In this document: positions 26,201 to 38,747 of the stretch, in pieces
How positions within the stretch are numbered: the first letter of the stretch is position 1
Layout of the letters: each line of letters opens with the position of its first letter
NCBI GenBank assembly: GCA_027065715.1
Contig: JAMONO010000046.1
Location: forward strand, 1-44,819
Length of the DNA stretch: 44,819 bases
DNA from: Flavobacteriales bacterium
GTDB taxonomy: Bacteria; Bacteroidota; Bacteroidia; Flavobacteriales; Flavobacteriaceae
Reading direction: 5' to 3'
Made by a program: the position numbers and the translations under genes
Notes under the pieces: generated by a model
What the model was told of the DNA's origin: nothing
Databases searched by the model: none
What the model saw: the letters and a program-made list of their open reading frames with translations, nothing else

Positions 26201-28291
26201 ATGGCAAAAGATTTAAGCAAAGTAAGAAATATTGGAATTGCAGCGCACATTGACGCCGGTAAAACCACCGTCACTGAGCGTATTTTGTATTATACAGGTA
26301 TCAGTCATAAAATAGGTGAAGTGCACGACGGAGCCGCTACTATGGACTGGATGGAACAAGAACAAGAAAGAGGTATAACCATTACCTCGGCTGCTACGCA
26401 ATGTGTATGGCCATACAACGGCGAAAATTACACTGTCAATATCATTGATACTCCCGGACACGTCGATTTTACCGTAGAAGTAGAACGCTCATTACGTGTT
26501 TTGGACGGTATGGTAGCACTGTTTAGTGCAGTTGATGGTGTTGAACCGCAATCGGAAACCGTATGGAGACAAGCAGACAAATATAAGGTGCCTCGAATAG
26601 GATTCGTCAATAAAATGGATCGTCAAGGCGCCGATTTTTTTAATGTATGTAATCAAATCAAAGAAATGTTGGGCGGTAATCCCGTCCCTCTGCAAGTCCC
26701 AATCGGTGAAGAAGCCGACTTTAAAGGTGTGGTGGATTTGATCTCTAAAAAAGCCATCATTTGGAACGAAGAAGATAAAGGAATGACTTACGAAGAAGTA
26801 CCTATTCCTGACGAGTTGGTAGATGAAGTCGAACAACATAGAGCCAATCTAATCGAAGCCGTTGCCGAATATGACGAAGCCTTAATGGAAAAGTTTTTTG
26901 AAGACGAAAACTCTATAACCGAAGACGAAATTATTGCCGCACTCAGAGCAGCAACCATAGATATGTCCATTATTCCCATGTTTGCCGGTTCCGCTTTTAA
27001 AAACAAAGGTGTGCAAGCCATGTTAGACGGAGTGATGCGCTACTTACCTTCACCTTTGGATATTGAAGCTATTGAAGGCGTTAATCCGCAAACCGGTGAA
27101 AAGGAATTAAGACACCCCGACATCAAAGATCCGTTTGCCGCTTTGGCTTTTAAAATTGCAACCGACCCGTTTGTGGGACGTTTGGCGTTTTTTAGAGCCT
27201 ATTCAGGCTACTTAGATGCAGGTTCGTATGTGTTAAATAACCGTTCGGGTAAAAAAGAACGTATCTCACGTATATACCAAATGCATGCCAATAAACAAAA
27301 CCCGATAAAACGAGTCGAAGCAGGTGATATAGCTGCCGGTGTCGGTTTTAAAGATATAAAAACCGGAGATACTTTGTCCGACGAAAAACATCCTATTGTT
27401 TTAGAATCAATGGACTTTCCCGATCCGGTAATCGGTATTGCCGTTGAGCCCAAAACCAAAGCAGATGTTGATAAATTGGGTATGGCACTATCCAAGCTGG
27501 CCGAAGAAGATCCTACTTTCCAAGTCAAAACCGATGAAGCTTCCGGTCAAACCATTATTTCAGGAATGGGTGAATTACACTTGGAAATAATTGTAGATCG
27601 TCTTAAAAGAGAGTTCAAAGTCGAAGTAAATGTAGGACAACCCCGAGTTGAATACAAAGAAGCCCTGTCGGCACCCGTTGACCACAGAGAGGTTTATAAA
27701 AAACAAACCGGAGGACGCGGTAAATTTGCCGACATCATTTTTAAATTGGAACCTGCCGAAGAAGGAAAGGACGGTTTGGAATTTATCAATGAAATCAAAG
27801 GAGGTAATATCCCCCGTGAATATATACCTTCGGTAGAAAAAGGTTTTAAAGAAGCTATGAAAACAGGACCTTTGGCAGGCTTTGAAGTCGAAGCCATGAA
27901 AGTAACCCTGATTGACGGTTCATTTCACCCCGTCGATTCCGATTCGCTTTCATTTGAGTTGGCAGCCAAGTTAGGTTTTAAAGAAGCAGCCAAAAAAGCA
28001 CAACCTGTTTTGCTCGAACCTATTATGAAACTTGAAGTGGTTACCCCCGAAGAAAATATGGGTGATATAGTAGGCGATTTGAACAGACGTCGCGGACAAG
28101 TATTAAATATGGACGACAGAGCCGGTGCAAAAGTCATAAAAGCACATGTTCCCCTGTCCGAAATGTTTGGCTATGTAACGACCCTTAGAACATTATCGTC
28201 GGGTCGAGCAACATCATCAATGGAATTTTCTCATTATGCAGAAACTCCCAAGAATATAGCAGAAGAAGTAATCGAAAAAGTAAACGGATAA
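26201..28291 (+). CDS. fusA: Elongation factor G
   Basis: [38 protein letters not shown]. Confidence 0.98.
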   Translation: MAKDLSKVRNIGIAAHIDAGKTTVTERILYYTGISHKIGEVHDGAATMDWMEQEQERGITITSAATQCVWPYNGENYTVNIIDTPGHVDFTVEVERSLRVLDGMVALFSAVDGVEPQSETVWRQADKYKVPRIGFVNKMDRQGADFFNVCNQIKEMLGGNPVPLQVPIGEEADFKGVVDLISKKAIIWNEEDKGMTYEEVPIPDELVDEVEQHRANLIEAVAEYDEALMEKFFEDENSITEDEIIAALRAATIDMSIIPMFAGSAFKNKGVQAMLDGVMRYLPSPLDIEAIEGVNPQTGEKELRHPDIKDPFAALAFKIATDPFVGRLAFFRAYSGYLDAGSYVLNNRSGKKERISRIYQMHANKQNPIKRVEAGDIAAGVGFKDIKTGDTLSDEKHPIVLESMDFPDPVIGIAVEPKTKADVDKLGMALSKLAEEDPTFQVKTDEASGQTIISGMGELHLEIIVDRLKREFKVEVNVGQPRVEYKEALSAPVDHREVYKKQTGGRGKFADIIFKLEPAEEGKDGLEFINEIKGGNIPREYIPSVEKGFKEAMKTGPLAGFEVEAMKVTLIDGSFHPVDSDSLSFELAAKLGFKEAAKKAQPVLLEPIMKLEVVTPEENMGDIVGDLNRRRGQVLNMDDRAGAKVIKAHVPLSEMFGYVTTLRTLSSGRATSSMEFSHYAETPKNIAEEVIEKVNG

Positions 28292-28301
28292 ATTATAAGC
28301 G

Positions 28302-28607
28302 ATGGCTCAAAAAATAAGAATAAAATTAAAATCATACGATCACAATTTGGTAGATAAATCTGCCGAAAAAATCGTAAAAACCGTCAAAAATACCGGAGCG
28401 GTAGTAACAGGTCCCATTCCTTTACCTACACATAAACGTATTTTTACGGTATTGCGTTCACCACACGTAAACAAAAAATCCAGAGAACAATTTGAGTTAA
28501 ACACTCACAAACGTTTGTTAGACATTTACAGTTCTTCACCCAAGACGGTAGATGCCCTAATGAAATTGGAATTACCCAGTGGTGTCGAAGTGGAAATTAA
28601 AGTTTGA
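28302..28607 (+). CDS. rpsJ: 30S ribosomal protein S10
   Basis: [25 protein letters not shown]; position in the S10 operon. Confidence 0.98.
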   Translation: MAQKIRIKLKSYDHNLVDKSAEKIVKTVKNTGAVVTGPIPLPTHKRIFTVLRSPHVNKKSREQFELNTHKRLLDIYSSSPKTVDALMKLELPSGVEVEIKV

Positions 28608-28633
28608 TCAATTTAAAAAACAAATAAATAATA

Positions 28634-29254
28634 ATGTTGGGTATTATAGGAAAAAAAGTAGGAATGACCAGTATATTTGACGAAAACGGGAAAAATATTC
28701 CCGTAACCGTCATATTAGCCGGTCCGAATTACGTAACCCAAGTCAGAACCGAAGAAGTTGACGGGTACGATGCAGTGCAGCTCGGTTTCGATGACAAAAA
28801 AGAGAAAAACACCACCAAAGCCCTCAAAGGGCACTTTGATAAAGCCGGTGTATCTCCTAAACGAAAAGTTGTCGAATTCCGAGATTATGAAAAAGAAGTA
28901 AAATTAGGAGACGAAATCACCGTAGATCAATTATTCAACGAAGGCGAATTTGTTGATGTCTCAGGTATTTCAAAAGGTAAAGGTTTTCAAGGTGTGGTAA
29001 AAAGACACGGCTTTGGCGGTGTCGGACAGGCTACACACGGACAACATAACCGATTAAGAGCACCGGGGTCTATCGGAGCGTCTTCAGATCCTTCCAGAGT
29101 TTTTAAAGGAATGCGTATGGCAGGGCACATGGGTAACGAAAAAGTTACCGTACAAAACCTCAAAGTCATGAAAGTTATTCCTGAAAAAAATCTTTTAATC
29201 GTAAAGGGAAGTGTTCCCGGACATAAAAATGCTTATTTAATTATAAAGAAATAA
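28634..29254 (+). CDS. rplC: 50S ribosomal protein L3
   Basis: [40 protein letters not shown]. Confidence 0.98.
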   Translation: MLGIIGKKVGMTSIFDENGKNIPVTVILAGPNYVTQVRTEEVDGYDAVQLGFDDKKEKNTTKALKGHFDKAGVSPKRKVVEFRDYEKEVKLGDEITVDQLFNEGEFVDVSGISKGKGFQGVVKRHGFGGVGQATHGQHNRLRAPGSIGASSDPSRVFKGMRMAGHMGNEKVTVQNLKVMKVIPEKNLLIVKGSVPGHKNAYLIIKK

Positions 29255-29880
29255 TGATGGAATTGAAAGTATACGATATAAAAGGAAACGATACAGGAAG
29301 AACCGTTAAACTTTCCGAAGAAATATTTGGTATTGAGCCAAATAACCATGCCATATATTTGGCGGTTAAACAATATTTGGCTAACCAAAGACAAGGTACA
29401 CACAAGGCAAAAGAACGTGGCGAAGTAAAAGGAAGTACACGTAAAATAAAAAGACAAAAAGGTACCGGAACTGCCAGAGCAGGAGCTATTAGAAACCCTT
29501 TGTTCAAAGGTGGTGGACGTGTCTTTGGACCACGCCCCCGAAATTATTCATTCAAGTTGAACAAAAAAGTAAAACGATTGGCTCGAAAATCAGCTTTGGC
29601 TACCATGCTCAAAAACGACAATATAATGGTCGTTGAAAACTTCGATTTTGATACCCCGAAAACCAAAAATTTCGTTGAAGTATTGAAAGCCTTGAAGTTA
29701 GATAATAAAAAGTCAACATTTGTATTTGTTAATCCAAATAAAAATGTATATTTGTCATCACGTAATTTGCCCAAATCCAGAGTTGTAAATGGCTTAAACT
29801 TAAATACTTATGCTATTTTAAATGCTGGAAAATTGGTATTTACCGAAGACTCAATTCCCGAAATTGAAGCTAATTTTTAA
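29254..29880 (+). CDS. rplD: 50S ribosomal protein L4
   Basis: [29 protein letters not shown]. First ATG overlaps the rplC stop; MELKVYD at 29257 is also possible. Confidence 0.97.
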   Translation: MMELKVYDIKGNDTGRTVKLSEEIFGIEPNNHAIYLAVKQYLANQRQGTHKAKERGEVKGSTRKIKRQKGTGTARAGAIRNPLFKGGGRVFGPRPRNYSFKLNKKVKRLARKSALATMLKNDNIMVVENFDFDTPKTKNFVEVLKALKLDNKKSTFVFVNPNKNVYLSSRNLPKSRVVNGLNLNTYAILNAGKLVFTEDSIPEIEANF

Positions 29881-30183
29881 ATGAAGCGTGTTATGAGTAT
29901 TATAAAAAAACCGATTTTAACGGAAAAAATGATGGCAGATTCAGAGCAATTTAATCGCTATGGATTTGTAGTGGATAAGAAAGCAAATAAAATTGAGATT
30001 AAAAAAGCAATCGAAGACCTATTCGGTGTGGATGTATTGGCGGTAAGAACCATGAACTATCCCCCCGAAAGAAAAACACGTTATACAAGAACCGGTATCA
30101 TTACCGGAAAAACAAATGCTTACAAAAAAGCAATTGTTCAAATAGCAGAAGGTCAAAGTATAGATTTCTATAACAATATCTAA
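29881..30183 (+). CDS. rplW: 50S ribosomal protein L23
   Basis: [16 protein letters not shown]...[24 protein letters not shown]. Start may be the internal ATG at 29893 (MSIIKKP). Confidence 0.96.
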   Translation: MKRVMSIIKKPILTEKMMADSEQFNRYGFVVDKKANKIEIKKAIEDLFGVDVLAVRTMNYPPERKTRYTRTGIITGKTNAYKKAIVQIAEGQSIDFYNNI

Positions 30184-30187
30184 GAAA

Positions 30188-31012
30188 ATGGCAGTAAGAA
30201 AATTAAAACCGATAACTCCCGGACAGCGTTTTAGAGTCGTTAATAAATTTGAAGAAATAACGACTGATAAGCCCGAAAAGAGCCTATTGGCTCCCAAAAA
30301 GAAAACGGGAGGACGAAATAAAAAAGGAAGAATTACCGCACCACATCGAGGAGGCGGTCATAAACAAAAATACAGAATAATTGATTTTAAACGGAACAAG
30401 GTAGGTATTCCGGCAACCGTCAAAACCATAGAATATGATCCCAACCGTTCGGCTTTTATTGCCTTGGTTGTATATGCCGACGGTGAAAAACGCTATATCA
30501 TAGCTCCCAACGGTTTGCAAGTCGGACAAACTATTATGTCAGGTGAAGATGCAAGTCCCGATACCGGAAATGCTTTGCCTCTAAAAGCCATTCCGTTAGG
30601 AACAATTATTCACAATATTGAACTAAAACCCGGACAAGGTGGCATGATAGCCCGAAGTGCCGGAACATTTGCTCAATTGATGGCGCGTGACGGAAAATAT
30701 GCTACCGTAAAATTACCATCGGGTGAAACCCGATTGATTTTGGTAGAATCGTTTGCTACCGTGGGTGTAGTATCCAATTCCGATCACCAGTTGGAAGTAT
30801 CCGGTAAAGCAGGACGAAGCCGTTGGAAAGGAAGACGTCCTCGTACCAGACCGGTTGTAATGAACCCTGTCGACCACCCCATGGGTGGTGGTGAAGGTCG
30901 TGCTTCGGGAGGACACCCCAGATCTAAAAACGGTATTCCTGCCAAAGGTTACAGAACCAGATCCAAAAAGAAATATAGTAATAAGTATATCATTGAACGT
31001 AGAAAGAAATAA
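30188..31012 (+). CDS. rplB: 50S ribosomal protein L2
   Basis: [54 protein letters not shown]. Confidence 0.98.
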   Translation: MAVRKLKPITPGQRFRVVNKFEEITTDKPEKSLLAPKKKTGGRNKKGRITAPHRGGGHKQKYRIIDFKRNKVGIPATVKTIEYDPNRSAFIALVVYADGEKRYIIAPNGLQVGQTIMSGEDASPDTGNALPLKAIPLGTIIHNIELKPGQGGMIARSAGTFAQLMARDGKYATVKLPSGETRLILVESFATVGVVSNSDHQLEVSGKAGRSRWKGRRPRTRPVVMNPVDHPMGGGEGRASGGHPRSKNGIPAKGYRTRSKKKYSNKYIIERRKK

Positions 31013-31015
31013 GAT

Positions 31016-31297
31016 ATGGCTAGATCGTTAAAAAAAGGACCTTATGTTCATTATAAATTAGAAAAGAAAGTTCTTGCCAATCAAGAATCGGGCAAGAAAA
31101 CCGTTATCAAAACATGGTCAAGAGCCTCTATGATTACGCCTGACTTTGTTGGACAAACCATTGCAGTTCATAACGGACGTCAATTTATACCGGTATATAT
31201 AACCGAAAATATGGTAGGTCATAAATTAGGTGAATTTTCACCTACCAGAAGTTTTAGAGGACATGCCGGAGATAAAAAAAATAAAGGCAAAAAATAG
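31016..31297 (+). CDS. rpsS: 30S ribosomal protein S19
   Basis: [30 protein letters not shown]. Confidence 0.98.
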   Translation: MARSLKKGPYVHYKLEKKVLANQESGKKTVIKTWSRASMITPDFVGQTIAVHNGRQFIPVYITENMVGHKLGEFSPTRSFRGHAGDKKNKGKK

Positions 31298-31302
31298 GGA
31301 TT

Positions 31303-31701
31303 ATGGGAAAAAGAAAACGCTTAATGGCTCAAGCCATCAAAGAAAATAAGAAGAAAATTGCTTTTGCAAGTTTAAGTAATCACGGCGTTTCTGCTAAAAA
31401 AACAAAATTGGTTGTTGATTTAGTAAGAGGAATGGACGTAGCCAGAGCACTCGGCGTCTTAAAATTTACGCCCAATAAAAGTGCCGCAGCTATCGAAAAA
31501 CTGTTAATCAGTGCCATAGCCAATTGGGAAGCTAAAAATCCCGATAGAGACATCGAAGATGCCGGTTTGTATATCAAATCCATCAGTGTTGATCAAAAAG
31601 GAATGTTGAAACGAATTCAACCCGCTCCGCAAGGTAGAGCCCACCGAATTCGTAAAAGATTCAGTAAAATAAACATAGTTTTAGGAGAAAAAAACAGTTA
31701 A
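31303..31701 (+). CDS. rplV: 50S ribosomal protein L22
   Basis: KTKLVVDLVRGMDVARALGVLKFTPNKSA; QPAPQGRAHRIRKR. Confidence 0.97.
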   Translation: MGKRKRLMAQAIKENKKKIAFASLSNHGVSAKKTKLVVDLVRGMDVARALGVLKFTPNKSAAAIEKLLISAIANWEAKNPDRDIEDAGLYIKSISVDQKGMLKRIQPAPQGRAHRIRKRFSKINIVLGEKNS

Positions 31702-31713
31702 TTTCAAAGAAGT

Positions 31714-32415
31714 ATGGGACAAAAAACAAATCCAATAGGAAACAGATTAGGAATCATCAAAGGTTGGGATTCTAATTGGTATGGCGGAAAAAACTATGGT
31801 GATAAAATAGCAGAAGATCACAAAATAAGACAATATATTAAAGCACGGTTACCAAAAGCCAATATTTCAAAAGTTATCATTGAAAGAACTTTAAAACTCA
31901 TTACCGTAACCATAACAACCTCACGCCCCGGTATAATTATCGGAAAACAAGGTGCCGAAGTCGATAAACTAAAAAGTGAATTGGCTAAATTAACCGGTAA
32001 AAAAGTTCAAGTCAATGTTTTTGAAATAAAAAGACCCGAATTAGATGCCAATTTGGTGGCGCAAAATATTGCCCGTCAAATTGAAAATCGTATTTCATAC
32101 AGAAGAGCCATCAAACAAGCCATTGCAGCTACCATGCGAATGAATGCCGAAGGTATTAAAGTGCAAATTTCCGGTAGATTAAACGGCGCCGAAATGGCTC
32201 GTTCTGAGACCTATAAAGACGGTAGAATTCCCCTTTCTACTTTTAGAGCCGACATCGATTACGCACTCGAAGAAGCTCATACCACCTACGGACGTCTCGG
32301 CGTAAAAGTGTGGATTATGAAAGGCGAAGTTTACGGTAGAAGAGATCTTTCTCCCATGATTGGTTTATCCAAAAAAGAAGGTAGAAAACCACGAGGAAAT
32401 AGAAGAAGAAAATAA
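31714..32415 (+). CDS. rpsC: 30S ribosomal protein S3
   Basis: [27 protein letters not shown] domain [18 protein letters not shown]. Confidence 0.98.
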   Translation: MGQKTNPIGNRLGIIKGWDSNWYGGKNYGDKIAEDHKIRQYIKARLPKANISKVIIERTLKLITVTITTSRPGIIIGKQGAEVDKLKSELAKLTGKKVQVNVFEIKRPELDANLVAQNIARQIENRISYRRAIKQAIAATMRMNAEGIKVQISGRLNGAEMARSETYKDGRIPLSTFRADIDYALEEAHTTYGRLGVKVWIMKGEVYGRRDLSPMIGLSKKEGRKPRGNRRRK

Positions 32416-32440
32416 TTTATATTAAAAAAAATTGTAAAAA

Positions 32441-32863
32441 ATGTTACAACCCAAAAGATATAAACATCGTAAGCAGCAAAAAGGCAGAATGAAAGGGAAT
32501 GCTCAACGAGGCAATCGCTTGGCTTATGGCATCTATGGTATTAAAGCCCTGGAAGCCACCTGGATGACTTCCCGACAAATAGAAGCTGCTCGTGTTGCCG
32601 CTACTCGTTATATGAAAAGAGAAGGGCAATTATGGATAAAAATATTTCCGGATAAACCTATCACCAAAAAACCTTTGGAAGTAAGGATGGGTAAAGGAAA
32701 AGGTAATGTAGAATACTGGGCAGCTGTGGTACGCCCCGGTAAAGTTTTGTTTGAGGTAGATGGTGTGCCTTTGGAAGTAGCAAAAGAAGCACTTCGATTG
32801 GCAGCTCAAAAATTGCCTGTAAAAACAAAGTTTATTATAGCACCTGAATTTCAACAAAAATAA
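32441..32863 (+). CDS. rplP: 50S ribosomal protein L16
   Basis: [44 protein letters not shown]. Confidence 0.98.
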   Translation: MLQPKRYKHRKQQKGRMKGNAQRGNRLAYGIYGIKALEATWMTSRQIEAARVAATRYMKREGQLWIKIFPDKPITKKPLEVRMGKGKGNVEYWAAVVRPGKVLFEVDGVPLEVAKEALRLAAQKLPVKTKFIIAPEFQQK

Positions 32864-32873
32864 CTGAGAAATT

Positions 32874-33062
32874 ATGAAAATGTCCGAAATAAGAAGTATG
32901 GAAACAGCTGAGTTGCAAGAAAAACTGGCCGATTTGAAAAAAAGTTACGCCGGTTTAAAATTAAGTCATGCTGTTACTCCTCTGGCAAACCCTATGGAAA
33001 TTCGTAAATTGCGAAAAAATATTGCCAGATTGATGACGGAACTTAATCAAAGAGGTAACTAA
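32874..33062 (+). CDS. rpmC: 50S ribosomal protein L29
   Basis: [30 protein letters not shown]; position between rplP and rpsQ. Confidence 0.96.
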   Translation: MKMSEIRSMETAELQEKLADLKKSYAGLKLSHAVTPLANPMEIRKLRKNIARLMTELNQRGN

Positions 33063-33076
33063 AAGAAATTAAGGAA

Positions 33077-33340
33077 ATGGAAAAATTAAAAAGGAACTTA
33101 AGAAAAGAACGTATTGGTTTGGTTACCAAAAACAAAATGGATAAAACCATTGTCGTTTCCGAAGTAAAAAGAATGAAACACCCCCTTTACGGAAAATTCG
33201 TTCATAAAACCAAAAAATATGTCGTTCACGACGAAAAAAACGAATGTAATGTGGGGGACAAAGTAAAAATAATGGAAACCCGTCCTTTGAGTAAAACCAA
33301 AAGATGGAGACTAGTAGAAATTTTAGAAAGAGCTAAGTAA
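33077..33340 (+). CDS. rpsQ: 30S ribosomal protein S17
   Basis: [39 protein letters not shown]. Confidence 0.97.
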   Translation: MEKLKRNLRKERIGLVTKNKMDKTIVVSEVKRMKHPLYGKFVHKTKKYVVHDEKNECNVGDKVKIMETRPLSKTKRWRLVEILERAK

Positions 33341-33342
33341 TT

Positions 33343-33711
33343 ATGGTACAACAAGAATCAAGAGTTAAAGTTGCAGATAACACCGGTGCCAAAGAAGCAT
33401 TGGTAATCAGAGTATTGGGTGGAACCCGAAAACGTTACGCTTCTTTGGGAGATAAAGTGGTTGTAACCGTAAAAGAAGCTACTCCTAACGGAACGGTAAA
33501 AAAAGGAACCGTTTCAACCGGTGTAGTGGTAAGAACCAAAAAAGAGGTTAGAAGACCCGACGGTTCGTATATCCGCTTTGAAGATAACGCAATTGTATTG
33601 TTAAACCCGGCCGGTGAAATGAGAGGAACACGTGTATTTGGACCCGTTGCCAGAGAACTGCGTGATAAGAAATTTATGAAAATTGTATCATTAGCCCCTG
33701 AGGTTTTATAA
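33343..33711 (+). CDS. rplN: 50S ribosomal protein L14
   Basis: [41 protein letters not shown]. Confidence 0.98.
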   Translation: MVQQESRVKVADNTGAKEALVIRVLGGTRKRYASLGDKVVVTVKEATPNGTVKKGTVSTGVVVRTKKEVRRPDGSYIRFEDNAIVLLNPAGEMRGTRVFGPVARELRDKKFMKIVSLAPEVL

Positions 33712-33724
33712 AATTGAACAGAAG

Positions 33725-34039
33725 ATGAAAAAGTTTAAAATAAAAACAGGAGATGAAGTAATGGTGCTTGCCGGAAAAGACAAAGGTATGAAAGGCAAAG
33801 TACTCAAAATCATCAAAAACAAAGACCGAGTAATCGTAGAAGGTGTAAACATGATAAAAAAACATGTTAAACCCAGCACCGAAAACCCTCAAGGTGGTAT
33901 CGAAGAAAAAGAAGCTCCCATTCATATTTCAAATGTAGCTTTGGTAGATCCCAAAACAGGTAAACCCACCAGAGTAAGATATGAAGTAAGAGACGGAAAG
34001 AAAGTAAGAGTTTCTAAAAAATCAAACGAGGTAATTTAA
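33725..34039 (+). CDS. rplX: 50S ribosomal protein L24
   Basis: [25 protein letters not shown] (KOW motif). Confidence 0.97.
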   Translation: MKKFKIKTGDEVMVLAGKDKGMKGKVLKIIKNKDRVIVEGVNMIKKHVKPSTENPQGGIEEKEAPIHISNVALVDPKTGKPTRVRYEVRDGKKVRVSKKSNEVI

Positions 34040-34042
34040 GCC

Positions 34043-34600
34043 ATGAAAAAATATACACCAAGATTAGAAAAAGAATATAAAGAACGTATCATTGATGCGT
34101 TAATGAAGGAATTTGGCTACAAAAACGTCATGCAAGTTCCAAAACTTGAAAAAATAGTTGTAAGTAGAGGTGTTGGTGCCGCAGTGTCCGACAAAAAATT
34201 GGTAGATTATGCCGTTGAAGAATTAACCATCATAACCGGACAAAAAGCCATACCAACTATCTCCAAAAAAGACGTAGCTGCCTTTAAATTGCGTAAAGGT
34301 ATGCCTATTGGAGCCAAAGTAACCTTGAGAAAAGACAAGATGTATGAATTCCTTGACAGATTAATTACAATCGCTTTGCCGCGAGTTCGTGATTTTCAAG
34401 GTATTAAACCGGACGGTTTTGACGGACGCGGAAATTATAATTTGGGCGTTACCGAACAAATTATTTTTCCCGAAATTGATTTTGACAAAATCAATAAAAT
34501 CAGCGGTATGGATATAACTTTTGTTACATCTGCCAAGACCGATAAAGAAGCAAAAGCACTATTAGCAGAACTAGGTTTACCATTTAAAAAGAATAAATAA
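34043..34600 (+). CDS. rplE: 50S ribosomal protein L5
   Basis: [29 protein letters not shown]. Confidence 0.97.
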   Translation: MKKYTPRLEKEYKERIIDALMKEFGYKNVMQVPKLEKIVVSRGVGAAVSDKKLVDYAVEELTIITGQKAIPTISKKDVAAFKLRKGMPIGAKVTLRKDKMYEFLDRLITIALPRVRDFQGIKPDGFDGRGNYNLGVTEQIIFPEIDFDKINKISGMDITFVTSAKTDKEAKALLAELGLPFKKNK

Positions 34601-34601
34601 T

Positions 34602-34871
34602 ATGGCAAAAGAATCAATGAAAGCCCGTGAGCGTAAACGCGCCAAATTAGTTGCCAAATACGCAGCCAAAAGAAAAGCTTTAAAAGAAGCGGGTGATTGG
34701 GAAGCTTTACAAAAACTACCCAAAAATGCATCGCCGGTAAGATTGCACAACCGTTGCAAAATAACCGGACGTCCCAGAGGATATATGAGAGTTTTTGGTA
34801 TTTCTCGTGTAACTTTTAGAGAAATGGCAAACGAAGGATTAATACCGGGCGTTAAAAAAGCCAGTTGGTAA
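34602..34871 (+). CDS. rpsN: 30S ribosomal protein S14 (zinc-free type)
   Basis: [52 protein letters not shown]; lacks the CxxC...CxxC zinc knuckle. Confidence 0.97.
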   Translation: MAKESMKARERKRAKLVAKYAAKRKALKEAGDWEALQKLPKNASPVRLHNRCKITGRPRGYMRVFGISRVTFREMANEGLIPGVKKASW

Positions 34872-34889
34872 ATTTTAAAAAGTAGAAAG

Positions 34890-35288
34890 ATGAATACAGA
34901 TCCCATAGCAGATTACCTAACCAGAATCAGAAATGCGCAAAGCGCAGGACATAAAGTGGTAACGATTCCTTCCTCCAAATTAAAAAAAGAAATAACCAAA
35001 ATCTTATTCGACCAAGGTTATATTTTAAGTTATAAATTTGATAAAGAAGGAATTCGTGAATTTATTAAAATAGCACTCAAATATGACAAGGATTACAACT
35101 TGCCCGTTATCAAAAAATTGGTGCGAGTTAGTAAACCCGGTTTGAGAAAATATGTCAGTGTTGATGAAATGCCCAAAGTTTTAAACGGACTGGGTATAGC
35201 CATTTTATCAACTTCCAAAGGTGTTATGACCGATAAACAAGCTCGTAAAGAGAATGTTGGCGGAGAAGTTTTATGTTACGTTTATTAA
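34890..35288 (+). CDS. rpsH: 30S ribosomal protein S8
   Basis: NTDPIADYLTRIRNAQ; LSTSKGVMTDKQARKENVGGEVLCYVY. Confidence 0.98.
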   Translation: MNTDPIADYLTRIRNAQSAGHKVVTIPSSKLKKEITKILFDQGYILSYKFDKEGIREFIKIALKYDKDYNLPVIKKLVRVSKPGLRKYVSVDEMPKVLNGLGIAILSTSKGVMTDKQARKENVGGEVLCYVY

Positions 35289-35300
35289 AAAAATTGAACT

Positions 35301-35846
35301 ATGTCAAGAATAGGATTTAAACCCATTACCATACCCGAAGGGGTAACCGTCGATATCAAAGACAATATGATAACGGTAAAAGGTAAATTGGGTGAACTTA
35401 AACAAGAAATAAAAGGAGGTATCGAATTTGACATCAAAGATGGTGTTATCGAAGTTAAAAGACCTTCCGAAAGCAAACAACACAAAGCTTTTCACGGATT
35501 ATACCGTTCTCTGTTGTTTAATATGATTGAAGGTGTTTCAAAAGGTTGGACCAAAGAATTGGAACTGGTTGGTGTCGGTTATAAAGCCTCCAGTCAAGGT
35601 CAGTTGTTAGATCTTTCGTTGGGCTTTTCGCACAATATTTTAATTGAACTGCCCAAAGAAGTAAAAGTGGAAACCGTATCCGAAAAAGGTAAAAATCCGA
35701 TTGTCAAATTGACTTCTTACGACAAGCAGTTAATCGGACATATTGCCGCCAAAATCAGATCGTTCCGTAAACCCGAACCTTATAAAGGAAAAGGTGTGAA
35801 ATATGTAGGAGAACAAATCAGAAGAAAAGCAGGTAAAACAGCCTAA
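35301..35846 (+). CDS. rplF: 50S ribosomal protein L6
   Basis: MSRIGFKPITIPEGV; RKPEPYKGKGVKYVGEQIRRKAGK. Confidence 0.98.
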   Translation: MSRIGFKPITIPEGVTVDIKDNMITVKGKLGELKQEIKGGIEFDIKDGVIEVKRPSESKQHKAFHGLYRSLLFNMIEGVSKGWTKELELVGVGYKASSQGQLLDLSLGFSHNILIELPKEVKVETVSEKGKNPIVKLTSYDKQLIGHIAAKIRSFRKPEPYKGKGVKYVGEQIRRKAGKTA

Positions 35847-35858
35847 TAAGTAAGAACT

Positions 35859-36215
35859 ATGAAACTAAGCAAATTAGATAGAAGAAGAAGAATTCAAAAA
35901 AGGGTAAGAAAAATTGTCAAAGGAACTCCTCAAAGACCTCGATTGTCAGTTTTTAGAAGCAATAAAGAAGTTTATGCACAACTGATTGACGATGTAAACG
36001 GCGTTACCTTGGCTGCCACTTCTTCAAAAGACAAAGAAGTAGCTTCACAAAAAGGAACCAAAATTGAAAAAGCCGCTTTGGTTGGTGAAAAAATAGCCAA
36101 ATTGGCTTTGGAAAAAGGTATTGAAATCGTTACTTTCGATCGTTCCGGTTTTTTGTATCACGGACGCGTTAAATCATTGGCAGAAGGAGCCAGAAAAGGT
36201 GGATTAAAATTTTAA
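35859..36215 (+). CDS. rplR: 50S ribosomal protein L18
   Basis: [44 protein letters not shown]. Confidence 0.98.
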   Translation: MKLSKLDRRRRIQKRVRKIVKGTPQRPRLSVFRSNKEVYAQLIDDVNGVTLAATSSKDKEVASQKGTKIEKAALVGEKIAKLALEKGIEIVTFDRSGFLYHGRVKSLAEGARKGGLKF

Positions 36216-36218
36216 GAT

Positions 36219-36743
36219 ATGCTTGATAAATACAAAGATATAGAAAGAGTTAAACCCGGTGGTTTAGAATTAGAAGATCGTTTGGTAGCCGTAAACCGTG
36301 TTACCAAAGTAACCAAAGGTGGTAGAACTTTTAGTTTTTCTGCCATAGTAGTTGTAGGAGATAAAAACGGAATAATAGGCTATGGTATGGGAAAATCAAA
36401 AGAAGTTCCCGATGCCATTCAAAAAGCCATCGATAATGCCAAAAAGAATTTGGTTCGCGTACCGGTAATCAACGGAACCATACCACATGAACAATTAGGA
36501 AAATTCAGTGGTGCACGAATTTTCTTAAAACCGGCTTCACCAGGAACCGGGGTTATTGCAGGAGGTGCGGTTCGTGCGGTTTTAGAATCTGCCGGTGTGC
36601 ATGATGTTTTGACCAAATCTCACGGCTCTTCCGACCCTAATAATGTTGTTAAAGCTACGCTCGATGCGCTGCTCAAGATGAGAGATGCCAAAACAGTAGC
36701 CAGACAACGCGGGATTTCTCTTGATAAAGTTTTTAACGGATAA
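36219..36743 (+). CDS. rpsE: 30S ribosomal protein S5
   Basis: [68 protein letters not shown]. Confidence 0.98.
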   Translation: MLDKYKDIERVKPGGLELEDRLVAVNRVTKVTKGGRTFSFSAIVVVGDKNGIIGYGMGKSKEVPDAIQKAIDNAKKNLVRVPVINGTIPHEQLGKFSGARIFLKPASPGTGVIAGGAVRAVLESAGVHDVLTKSHGSSDPNNVVKATLDALLKMRDAKTVARQRGISLDKVFNG

Positions 36744-36754
36744 AAATTGTGAAG

Positions 36755-36934
36755 ATGACAAAAGTAAGAGTAAAACAAGTAAAGAGCACAATCAACAGAC
36801 CTAAAGATCAAGAACGAACACTTGAAGCTTTGGGATTGAGAAGAATTGGTCAAGAAAGAATACATGAATTAACCCCTCAAATAAAAGGGATGATTGACAA
36901 AGTGAAACACTTAATCACAGTTGAGGAAATTTAA
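36755..36934 (+). CDS. rpmD: 50S ribosomal protein L30
   Basis: MTKVRVKQVKSTINRPKDQERTLEALGLRRIGQ. ATG at 36755 preferred over the GTG at 36749 used by the ORF track. Confidence 0.95.
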   Translation: MTKVRVKQVKSTINRPKDQERTLEALGLRRIGQERIHELTPQIKGMIDKVKHLITVEEI

Positions 36935-36949
36935 TAAAACATTATCGAG

Positions 36950-37399
36950 ATGGAGTTACATAATCTTAAACCTGCAAAAGGTTCAGTAAAAAAAGATATA
37001 AGAAAAGGTAGAGGTGAAGGCTCAAAAAAAGGAGGAACCGCTACACGTGGACATAAAGGTGCCAAATCTCGCTCGGGATATTCAAGAACTCCCGGATTTG
37101 AAGGCGGTCAGATGCCTTTGTATCGTAGAGTTCCCAAGTTTGGATTTACCAACATAAACAGAGTTGAATACCAGGCCGTAAACTTGGATACCCTGCAAAA
37201 ACTAATCGATGACAAAAAAATCAAAGACGTAGTCACTTTTGACGATTTTGTTGCTTTGGGACTGGTCGGAAAAAGAGAATTGGTCAAAATATTGGGACGG
37301 GGCGAAATCAAATCGCCCGTAACGGTTTATGCACATAAATTTTCAAAAACGGCACAAGAAGCCATTGAAGCTGCCGGTGGTAAAGTTGAACTATTATAA
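36950..37399 (+). CDS. rplO: 50S ribosomal protein L15
   Basis: [60 protein letters not shown]. Confidence 0.98.
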   Translation: MELHNLKPAKGSVKKDIRKGRGEGSKKGGTATRGHKGAKSRSGYSRTPGFEGGQMPLYRRVPKFGFTNINRVEYQAVNLDTLQKLIDDKKIKDVVTFDDFVALGLVGKRELVKILGRGEIKSPVTVYAHKFSKTAQEAIEAAGGKVELL

Positions 37400-37409
37400 T
37401 TGAATTTTC

Positions 37410-38744
37410 ATGAAGAAGTTTATAGATACTATTAAAGCAATCTGGAGCATTGAAGAGCTTCGTAAGAAAATAATTTTTACTTTGGGTTTAATTTTGGTTT
37501 ACAGATTCGGTGCCCAAGTTTCATTGCCGGGTATTGACCCGACGCAATTGGAAAACTTGCGAAATCAAACCGAAGGTAATACACTGTTAGACTTGTTAAA
37601 CCAGTTTACAGGTGGAGCTTTCTCTCGTGCTTCCATATTTGCTTTGGGTATTATGCCTTATATCTCAGCTTCTATTGTAGTTCAATTGATGGGGATTGCG
37701 GTTCCTTATTTGCAAAAACTGCAAAAAGCCGGTGAAAGCGGTCGTAAAAAAATCACCCAAATAACTCGCTGGCTTACCATTGCGGTTACCCTTATTCAAG
37801 GACCCAGTTATGTTTACAATTTATACAACCAATTGCCCAAATCGGCTTTTTTAATTGAGCAAACTTGGTTATTTGTAACCATTTCGGTTATCATATTGTC
37901 TGCCGGAACCATATTTGCCATGTGGTTGGGAGAAAAAATAACCGACAAAGGTATTGGTAACGGTATTTCTTTGTTGATTATGGTTGGTATTATTGCCCGT
38001 ATGCCTTCGGCTTTTTTACAAGAGTTTGCTTACAGGGTAACGAACCAAAACGGTGGACCTATGGTGCTTTTGTTTGAAATAGTCGTGTGGTTATTGGTAA
38101 TAGCCGCCAGTGTTATGTTGGTAAGGGCTTATCGTCCGGTTCCCGTTCAATATGCTCAAAGAACCGTAGGAGGCGGATATGAAAAAAACATTTTTGGTGC
38201 CCGTCAATATTTACCTTTAAAATTAAATGCAGCCGGTGTTATGCCTATCATTTTTGCACAAGCCTTGATGTTTTTTCCGGGCATGTTGGCTTCATTATCC
38301 GATTCGGAATGGGCAAACAGCCTAAAAGCCATATTCAGCAATATGTTTGATCCGTGGTATAATGTCGTTTTTGCAATAATGATTATCATATTTACCTATT
38401 TTTATACCGCTATTACGGTGCAAACCACCAAAATTGCGGAAGATTTAAAACGAAGCAACGGCTTTATCCCGGGTATTCGCCCCGGAACCGATACGGCTAA
38501 CCGTTTAGACGAAATATTGTCCAAAATAACTTTGCCGGGCTCTTTATTTTTAGCCTTAATAGCAGTATTTCCTATTTTTGTATATTATATTTTTCCCGGT
38601 ATGCAAGTTTCGTGGGCGATGTTTTACGGAGGCACTTCCCTGCTTATTTTGGTAGGGGTAGCTATGGACACCATACAACAAGCTGAAGCCTATTTGCTAA
38701 ACAGACACTATGACAGTTTGATGAAATCCGGTAGAAAAAAATAA
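37410..38744 (+). CDS. secY: Preprotein translocase subunit SecY
   Basis: ELRKKIIFTLGLILVYRFGAQVSLPGID; GIMPYISASIVVQLM; FIPGIRPGTDTANRLDEILSKITLPGSLFL. Confidence 0.98.
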   Translation: MKKFIDTIKAIWSIEELRKKIIFTLGLILVYRFGAQVSLPGIDPTQLENLRNQTEGNTLLDLLNQFTGGAFSRASIFALGIMPYISASIVVQLMGIAVPYLQKLQKAGESGRKKITQITRWLTIAVTLIQGPSYVYNLYNQLPKSAFLIEQTWLFVTISVIILSAGTIFAMWLGEKITDKGIGNGISLLIMVGIIARMPSAFLQEFAYRVTNQNGGPMVLLFEIVVWLLVIAASVMLVRAYRPVPVQYAQRTVGGGYEKNIFGARQYLPLKLNAAGVMPIIFAQALMFFPGMLASLSDSEWANSLKAIFSNMFDPWYNVVFAIMIIIFTYFYTAITVQTTKIAEDLKRSNGFIPGIRPGTDTANRLDEILSKITLPGSLFLALIAVFPIFVYYIFPGMQVSWAMFYGGTSLLILVGVAMDTIQQAEAYLLNRHYDSLMKSGRKK

Positions 38745-38747
38745 ATT

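Noticed and set aside
26213-28137. Multiple antisense ORFs within fusA (e.g. 26492-26839, 27208-27528)
   Set aside because: Shadow ORFs of fusA; no independent motifs or initiation signals.
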